From assembly GCA_021613375.1 (NCBI GenBank), contig CM038720.1, positions 12,538,962 through 12,602,961 on the forward strand: a DNA stretch of 64,000 nucleotides, read 5' to 3'. This stretch comes from Megaleporinus macrocephalus. Taxonomy: Eukaryota; Chordata; Actinopteri; Characiformes; Anostomidae. The stretch's first letter is position 1, and each line of letters starts with the position of its first letter. Below, piece after piece: positions 57,090 to 64,000 of this stretch. A model generated the notes under the pieces. It did no database searches. It worked only from the letters and a program-made list of their open reading frames with translations, and was not told the DNA's origin. The position numbers and the translations under genes are program-made.

Positions 57090-57090
<1 letters not shown>
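56522..57090. mobile_element. Foldback MITE copy 4, nearly complete
   Basis: The left arm begins AAGCCATAACATTAAAACCC and runs through GACACTGACATGGTAG and TGTGTTGTGCTGGTATGAGC. The right arm carries the complement (GGTGTCAGTG-type words reversed; CTGTGTCTGTGCCACTCGTA; AAAGTGCTCCTATATGGTAA). The loop has GATGAGCTATCAGCTCGGAC TTTACATCTACA and GGACAGTGAGTGGACT. Its right tip is replaced by an (AT)n run. Confidence 0.8.

Positions 57091-57121
<31 letters not shown>
57088..57121. repeat. (AT)n microsatellite
   Basis: About 17 TA dinucleotides at the broken right tip of the foldback element. Confidence 0.95.
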
Positions 57122-57123
<2 letters not shown>

Positions 57124-57329
57124 CTAGCACATTTTAAAATGTTCTCTGTATGGGCCTATACAAACAAGATGGCAGTTGTCATGCAGAATAAGACTAAGCC
57201 TAACCCCAAGCATAACTACAATATACACAAACTGGTGGTATCACACTTTTGAGTTTAGTTAAAAAGCACTTTACATTGTTCTGTTTTTCTCTGGTTCAAT
57301 TTTATCCTACAAATTGTGCAAAAAACCAA

Positions 57330-57985
57330 CAAACAAACAAGCCCGCATACCCACACTCCCTTTTCTGGGGGCGTTATGAGTAAACACACTGGCGGCATGA
57401 GGCTGTTGAGTCATCAGTATTCCGGAGATTGACTGGCCCCTTGAAGGTACCTGAGAATTTCCAGCATATCAAAGGGATAAAATTGTAGTGTTTGAGATAA
57501 ATATAGGGCGGACGCAGAATTCATAAGCGAGTTGCCGTGAAATCAGTCAAGCAAAAGTTTGCCACCGCTAACAACCCCAATGAATATCAATGAAAGCCTT
57601 TTCTCTGAATACATTTATGCGGGCAGGGATGACCGTTAGGGCATCATATATTTACAAAGAGCCCGGCGGCACATGCAGCCACAATCTACTGTGAACAGAG
57701 ACTTAAAAAAAGATGGCCTTGCTTGTAACTGATTCCATACATGCGCATGCCACCTAGTCATATCAATATGTGACAATGCTGGCTTCTGCTTGAAGTTAAT
57801 TAGGTTTATATGCGGTGTAGCGGGATCACTGGCCTTTGAGATATTTATGAAAATGTAAACATAAGCAGGCAGAGACCTTATGATCTGTAAATGTAGCCAA
57901 GCCCATATGCATATTGGTCATACTTTGGAGCCGGTCATGTGTGTGTAAACATAATTATCCTTTGGGAATAGAAGTAAATATTTAT
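57330..57985. other. Unique block, candidate conserved noncoding element
   Basis: More than 600 bp free of repeats, with no long open frame. It contains paired TF-like words such as TTGACTGG, GTAAACATAA (forkhead-like, at about 57858 and 57946), AGTTAATTAGGTTTAT, and ATATGCATATTGG. Among the strongest candidates in the window by texture, but not checked for conservation. Confidence 0.4.
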
Positions 57986-57989
57986 ATAC

Positions 57990-58510
57990 AGGAAGGCGGC
58001 GCGATATAATACTAGCCAAGCGGACATGGCCATGTTTATATCCTGTATATAAATACCTTTGTATTAGCATTAGCAGTTCACCAGTGTGATATTTATAGCT
58101 AGGACGAATGCTGTAGTGGTGGGCCGGTAGCAGGTTTTGAGTAGGTTAATGTGGGCTCATGTAAAAACTCCTTCTAGGGTTAAAGGGTTAAATCCACCCC
58201 CCAGCCCCAAAACCCAGTTTGATGATTGTAACTTCTCTCAGACGCTGGATAGAGATCATATGAAGCTGACCTTTGCTTCTTATTGTCCCGTTCCACCTTA
58301 AATGGTGTAGCGGCTGCATTAGCATTAACTGCTGCACTCTTTAAGGTGCACTGGAAATTAAATAAGAAGATATTAAGTAAATATTCCTTACATACCACTC
58401 CCACCCACTACATTGAGGCTGTTGTAAAGTTTATGGCAGGAACCTTCCAAGGAAATCTGCCCCAAGCCCAGGAGATAATGACGTGGCTATATAGGTTGGG
58501 GCCAGGTGGA
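57990..58510. repeat. Repeat family C, copy 3 (uninterrupted)
   Basis: Longest copy of family C; runs through GTTCCACCTTAAATGGTGTA, GCTGCATTAGCATTAACTGC and on to CAGGAACCTTCCAAGGAAA. Class unknown. Confidence 0.75.
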
Positions 58511-58914
58511 CCTGCAGTCAGCTATACTTAAAAAGGGTGCGTTTGCTGGTTGAGTTAAGACCTTGTTGTATCGACTGTCATGATTAAGATAAAAAGCTTT
58601 TGCCAGTTTTTATTTTAGCACTAGGCACCGTGGTTATCTCAGCGTAGCGTATGAATAATAAATAACAGTAAGAAATGCAGAAGATGAAAATGTGCAGATT
58701 TTAGGAAAAGCTATTTTGCATGAAGGGCATGTTGTGTGTGTGTGTGTTGCAACTAGAGGTGGGCTGGTCTGAATCATGTAACTCCAGGTCTAAAAACAAG
58801 TGCCACTCCCTACTCCCTGATTATGATGCATTCCCAGGCCTGAAACGTACTTTATGCTCTATGTACATGGAAAACAAAACATGGGTAGAGACACTGGATA
58901 CTGGTTAGTAACAG

Positions 58915-59230
58915 TCTGCACAGTTGGGAAACCTGCATGGATTTTCTTCCGCCTCTTAAGGGTGAATTTTGCAGAATGTCTACTTAAATAAACAGTTAAG
59001 ATGTAGAGAAATTCATAGTGGTTTGATGTAAAATGCTTAATTCTAGACAATCCTACCCAGACAGAATTGTTTACAGCTGGTGTGGGACCAGATTTCTGAA
59101 AAGACCAGCACTGAGCTGGTGTAGTCAGGTTTAATGGTAGTTTATGCTGGTCAGGTGCTGTTTTAGCTGGTCACTTAGCATGGTCATGTTACAGCATGTA
59201 TGTAGCTCCAGCAAACCAGCGTTCATAACA
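58915..59230. repeat. Repeat family F, copy 2
   Basis: See 56160-56420. The right side is rich in GCTGGT words (GAGCTGGTGTAGTCAGG, TTTAGCTGGTCACTTAGC). Confidence 0.6.
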
Positions 59231-59609
59231 CAACCTGTTTATTGTCTAGCAGGGTGTGCCTTGCATCTGGAACCTCCACCACAGGAAGCTATTACATGTA
59301 ATGGTTATGAATATGCTGCCTAACGCCTTTGTGTTCGTTTTGCCTTAAAATGTATTTGTATGACAGGCATGCAGGTTTAAATGTCAGTTTACACCATTTC
59401 ATATTGATATGGATGACTTTGTTTACAAATTTGGGTTTACAAACAATGTGTGCAGTTCCCTTTTACAAGATTTAAGAGTTTTATTGTTATATGCACAGCA
59501 TAAACAGACAGTAACACTGTACAATGAAATTCTTACTTTGCTGCTCCTCCCTTCACTAGTAGATAAAGATAACAAAATGAAACTAGAGAGGGGACGTTCA
59601 TGAACGAAC

Positions 59610-60136
59610 TTCGAAGTTGGCTGAAAATCGCCCGCTAATAGTAGTGTGTGTGGTGTGTAGCGTGTGTGTGATGCCTGTGTTTGGTGAAGGTGTGTTTTGT
59701 AATCAGTGTGTGTAGTGTGTGTGTTGTGTGTTGTGTAGGGTGTGTGTAGTATGTGTTTTGTTTAGTGTATATTGTGTAGTGTGTGTGTTGTGTAGGATGT
59801 GTAAGGTGTGTGTGTTATGTAGGGTGTGTGTGTTGTGTAATACGTGTGGGTGTAGTCTGTAGGTCTGTTTAATGAGTGTCTGTTCTCTCAACATTCCGCC
59901 ATTCATTCCTATGGGGCCAAAATTCCCTGTTTGAATGCCGTTTTCCCGAAAACCGTAAGTCGGATTGCTTAGAAAAGCACAAGCATAAATCTGCGCTATA
60001 GGACCTACGATCCTTTCGTGGTTCTAGCTTGAAAACTGTGGGAGGAGTTAGTGATTATATTTTGTGAATATAATAATAAGAAGAAGAATAAAAAGATTAT
60101 GAAGAACAGTAAGTTGGCTCTTTCAAGCCAACTTAA
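59610..60136. mobile_element. Element with AAGTTGGC ends, containing a GT-rich minisatellite
   Basis: AAGTTGGCT at 59614 and the terminal hairpin AAGTTGGCT...AAGCCAACTT at 60110-60134 mark the ends. Inside are GAATGCCGTTTTCCCGAAAA and AAACTGTGGGAGGAGTTAG, known from a dispersed fish element. A degenerate GTGTGTAGTGT tract covers 59640-59870. Confidence 0.5.
59640..59870. repeat. Degenerate GTGTGTAGTGT tract
   Basis: Repeated GTGTGTAGTGTGTG-like words. Gives a false HTLHNTHT frame on minus. Confidence 0.85.
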
Positions 60137-61899
60137 TAAAGAAAATATACAAAATATATAAAGTATTATAATATATTGTAATTAGAAGTAAATAAAAGTA
60201 TAGTTATTTTTTTATTCAAAATAAAAGTTACATGTGCTTTATGTGCAAGTATGAAGGGCAGCAGCAATAAAGTGCAAGTTGCAAGTAGCAAATGTAAACA
60301 ATAGTGTTGTTGTTCAAGTAGCGAATGTAAACAGTATTGTATGTAAACAGCAGCAGTACAGTGAGTGTAGGGTGCAGTTAAAATCAGACCAGTTAAAACC
60401 AGTTCAGATAGGAAAGGTTGGAGAGGTAGTGCGTGAGGTGTTCACAAGCCTGATGGTCTGTGAGTAGAAACTGTTTGTCAGTCTTGTGGTCCTGGACTTC
60501 ACACTCCTGTAACATCTGCCTGAAGGTAAAAGTGTGAAGAGTGTGTGCTGGGAGTGTGTACTGTCCCTGATTATGTTGTGGGCCCTCCTGGTGACCCTGT
60601 TGTGGTGTGATGCCCCAATAACTGTCTGGTCTCCTGTCTTAAAAATAGGAATGACCACCCCATTGTCCATAGGGTACTGTTCCTGAGGTTCATGTGACAT
60701 TGCATGGATGTGTCAGCCATGACTGCTCAACAACATCCTGAGTCTTCTCATTCGAAGTCAAAGTCTCTCTGTCTTTGCAGAATACAGCTTGAGGGAAGCC
60801 ACTCTGATCACTCCTGAGTCACCAGGCAGTTGTCCAGGACCAAGTCTTTTTCAATGGTCTCTCCAAACACCTACATATGTGCCAGATTTTGCCGCTGCCA
60901 TCTTTTTTTTCGACAGCTACTTATCTGTCGAGTCAGTAATTCTCTAAGCCAACCAGTCCCTAAAGGCCCGCTTCTTCAGCTTGATGGCCTCCTTCATCAC
61001 TGGTGTCCACCAGCGGGTTCCTGGGTTGCTGCCCTGACAAGCATCCACAAGTTTTTGGCCACAGCTATGCTTGGCAGCCTCCAGAATAGAGGTTTTAAAG
61101 AAGGTGCCTTTGATCTCCATATGCTGTGCCTCCTCTGACACTCCAGCAAGAACATTCTCTTGCAGGTGTGAGTTAAACTCATTCCGAACAAGGGCCTCTG
61201 CCAATCATTCCCATCACACCCTCACTATTCCTTTGGGCTTAACAGGTCTGACCCCCAGTCTTCCCTGTTATCTAACCGCCATTCTTTCCTGCCATCTGAT
61301 CCAATCACCACCAGACTGTGGACAGCTCAGCGTCTCTTTTTACCCAAGTGACCAGAGCATATGGTCTCAAGTCAGATGAACATCTTGAACACTTGCAAAC
61401 ATCTTTGTGTTTGAACATGATGTTCACTATAGAGAATGCATGACCAGCGCAAGAAATCCAATGACAATTTGGGTGTAGATCTTGCAGTCTGTTCTTCCTA
61501 ATCACCTCCTCCAGGTTTTCCAATCACTGGTGACATGAGCATTAAAGTTTCCCAGCAAGGCTATGAAGTCTGTAGAACCCCCACCTACTTGCTCAAAGAA
61601 AGCAGAACACTTTGTTGTTTGGGGCATTGAGGCAACCCTTTCTTTCACCAGGACAAACTACAACTGCATGGCCGTCAGATGGGGACTTGTGAGTATCCCC
61701 ACACCCGACCCAAATACCAAGGAACATTACCCCCAATCCTGGCTCTAGGGGTAGGTCCTGGTAAAAATGTCCTCTCCTAGGCAGGAAACACAATGTACTG
61801 TGTCCTTTTTCCATAGGGGATTTAGGATCTTCACTCCAAATCTGTTCACCCTGGGAAACGCTGCCAGGAGCTACATGCTCCAGATGACATAGCTTTGAA

Positions 61900-62802
61900 G
61901 ATCTCTAGACCACACAAGGTCTCCTGCCATGCCAGGACCTTGATCTAGGAGGGGATCATATACATTACATATAAAAATTTTTGTAATACATTAATTGTTG
62001 GGGTAGATATAGTGATCCCTCATTCCCATCACCACCACTGGAAAGAAATATCAGCTGGTAAGTTTCTCTACAATGAATCATTTTATGCCATACCAGTCTG
62101 AATGACTTTGTTTACATCTCAGCTAATTAATTATGCAAATTTTTATATAAGCTGGCTTTAATGTAACTTTCTGTAGACAGTTTTTGGAGTTTTAGAGGCA
62201 TACAACTCTTCAGACATCTGGTTCCTATCATCAGCCCTTTGAGCAATTCTTGTGATTCTCTAGAACTGGGCACATCAAATAGCTCTGACCTTGTTTATAA
62301 CCTTATTATGTAGAAAAGTGGAAAGAACTCAGTCCATTTCCACTTTGATGTAGCTAATCTGCACGATATCTGAATACATTGGGGTGCAAGTTTGAAATGT
62401 AGCCTCTAAGAGACTCTGCTAAAGCCTTTAGCAAGCAATTTGGCTCCATCATAGAATTATTAATTGAATTATTTCAATAAAATCCTAAAATGCTAATTCC
62501 CTTTTAGAACATTACTCAAATTTCAATGACCACTTCTAACATAGCGCAAAGAATCACTAAGAAACTTAGCTTGTATTAACATAAAGAGATAAATGTGCCA
62601 AATGAATAACTCTCGAGTCAAGTTATGAAGGAAGAATGATGTGTAAATTCTGTGGGAGGCCTCTCTGTGCTGAAGAAGCTCTTGTAGTAATTAATGAGTT
62701 CATTATTTTAGTTGTGCTCAATCCAGCCAAACGATGCTTTGAGGAAAGACAGATGATAAGCTAGCGCTACAACCCTGTTTTGTTCTTCTTTGCTAGCTTC
62801 TG

Positions 62803-62810
<8 letters not shown>
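61900..62810. other. Mostly unique; part related to 42.8-42.95 kb
   Basis: No coding support. The 62160-62240 part is an inverted relative of 42880-42960. The remaining sequence to 62810 has CNE-like AT-rich words. Confidence 0.3.

Positions 62811-62844
<34 letters not shown>
62811..62844. repeat. (TC)n microsatellite
   Basis: A run of about 15 TC dinucleotides. Confidence 0.95.
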
Positions 62845-62846
<2 letters not shown>

Positions 62847-62929
62847 ATATCTGAAGAAGTTGCAGATAAAGGGCAGACGTGTACTTCAAGATGAGTTGAA
62901 ACCTCGGCTCTCATCTCCAATCTGGTAAT

Positions 62930-64000
62930 GAGCGGAATGGTTCTTTGCCATTGCGCGCTAGCTGGCCACCTTCTGACCCCTCTCCTACACTGTCCTTTCT
63001 CTCATCAAGCCTAATGAGAAGTGAGCTGTTTAGATGGCGGTGGCCAGTGTCCGTGAGAGGTCCTTCACAGTTTGCGCTAAAGATAAAGCTACCGAAATAG
63101 GACGGGTCATCTTATGATCTCGAATGCCCTCTGAAAGACTTACTGATGAAGATGAACCGATCTTCTTACTTAATGCTTGTTTGAGGCAGGGATGTCTCAC
63201 CATCAGGGCTATTTTTTTCTTCCTTTTCCTTGCGAGAAAAGGCCCTTGAGGAGAAGATGGCGTTGATAGCGGGTCTCGGCCCACCCATTGTCCGCATGCA
63301 TATGTAATATCAGGGCGAAACTGGTTAACTACACACCGACGCGGTCATTTATCACAGCCATCAAGCGAGGCTGGTCAAACAGTGCATACTTGACTGGAGC
63401 CCATTCGTCTTGAGCTTCAGCTTGTGCATGCCCTTCCCTTTGATAAGGAGAAGGTATCTTCAGGCCAACGACAAAACCCGCTGTGAGACCAAAGGGCCAT
63501 GTTTTCAGCCATTTATAATCTACCTGTTACCGCATTACTATCAAGACTCAGAATCTGCTGCGGTTAAGGATGACCTTGCTTGTTTGGCGCAATCATTTCT
63601 GTTTTCGTCTAGCTGTGCACTGTTTTCTGCAGCATTGCATAAAAGGGTGCTTGAAATGATAATAACTACTATTGAGCCTAATTGTCTGAGAAGAAAACAC
63701 AATTGCGAGCTTGCAAGCAGGGGTCGGAAACACCCAGCTGCCAGACTACCATCTGATACACCGAATATGAGATTCCGACACGCTTTTAGAAAGCGAGGGC
63801 CAGATGGACGAAACCTTTAGCATCAGCTTCAGCATTCCGCCGATGTGAGGTCCTCCTAAAAACCAGCGGTAAATAATTAGTTGTAGGGGCTCAAAAACGT
63901 GTGTTGCTGGGAGGAAGGGCATAGTTATGGGGAGCCTGGGCGCACCTAGGCCTCTCACTTGAATGCCAAAGCTGTCTTTTCATCATTGCCAATTTTCAGC
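62930..64000. other. Unique block, candidate conserved noncoding element, runs off window
   Basis: Over 1 kb of GC-balanced, repeat-free sequence with words such as GCATGCATATGTAATATC, GGTAAATAATTAG, CATTTATCACAGCC and TGCATAAAAGGGTGC. A 136-codon plus frame (63410-63820) has no recognisable domain. I judge it noncoding. It continues past the end of the window. Confidence 0.4.

Larger units (their letters stand above)
59460..61900 (-). mobile_element. LINE (non-LTR) remnant, antisense, with nested element
   Basis: Antisense LINE sequence. The minus-strand frame 61204-60944 gives KLVDACQGSNPGTRWWTPVM followed by KEAIKLKKRAFRDWLA, and 61523-61305 gives a piece ending VTWVKRDAELSTVWW. These lie in the endonuclease-to-RT linker region of fish non-LTR retrotransposons. 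Left parts (59475-59560, TATTGTTATATGCACAGCAT, and 60430-60600, GTTGTGGGCCCTCCTGGTGA) are also familiar retroelement-linked sequence. No RT core or intact frame is present. L2/Rex or RTE affinity is possible. Confidence 0.6.

Noticed and set aside
63410..63820. 136-codon plus-strand frame
   Set aside because: No recognisable domain; lies in a unique block better explained as noncoding.

Overview
The window looks like a gene-poor stretch of a teleost fish genome, possibly an otophysan (characin/catfish-type) lineage. The reasons are the AT-rich intergenic texture, abundant Tc1/mariner and hAT DNA-transposon relics, fish-type tRNA-derived SINEs, L2/Rex-like LINE tails ending in ATGG repeats, Ty3/gypsy remnants, and long minisatellites. 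There are no bacterial features, operons, CRISPR arrays or rRNA genes. I found no protein-coding gene of the host that I can name. The readable protein fragments are transposase, reverse transcriptase or gag relics, and the longest open frames are artefacts of tandem repeats.

Layout. 0-3 kb: mostly unique sequence with one possible conserved block (1.74-2.22 kb). 3-10 kb: a Tc1-like relic, a LINE reverse-transcriptase scrap, an AT-rich foldback element and two unnamed repeat families (called A and B here). 10-13 kb: an LTR-like repeat and a large unique block (12.2-13.0 kb). 13.4-17.0 kb: a six-copy tandem array of a ~590-bp unit fused from pieces of two different transposons. 17.6-18.8 kb: a 42-bp minisatellite. 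18.8-25.2 kb: a unique block, Tc1 and mariner relics, a 37-bp minisatellite inside a SINE, and a hAT element with a nested retrotransposon. 25.25-26.0 kb: a foldback arm running into a 26-bp minisatellite. 26-33 kb: mostly unique, with a second hAT, LINE and SINE insertions. 34-39 kb: SINE, MITE, telomere-like degenerate array and Tc1 scraps. 39.5-42.4 kb: a SINE with 37-bp minisatellite split by an antisense gypsy remnant. 43-50 kb: nested transposons, including a hAT inside a SINE/LINE tail and a solo LTR inside a Tc1-like element. 51-53.8 kb: an unresolved open region and a complete but dead Tc1 element. 54-62 kb: further repeats, a foldback element, a putative conserved block (57.3-58.0 kb) and LINE fragments. 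62.9-64.0 kb: unique sequence resembling a conserved noncoding block.

Main conclusion. The most unusual theme is that tandem arrays here repeatedly arise from inside transposons. The 590-bp array is a Tc1/mariner chimera, the 37-bp arrays sit inside a SINE body at two loci, and the 42-bp and 26-bp arrays resemble or abut a foldback element. Several insertions can be placed exactly by their target-site duplications, which gives a relative order of events. The unique blocks between repeats are the best candidates for regulatory DNA of a gene lying outside the window.
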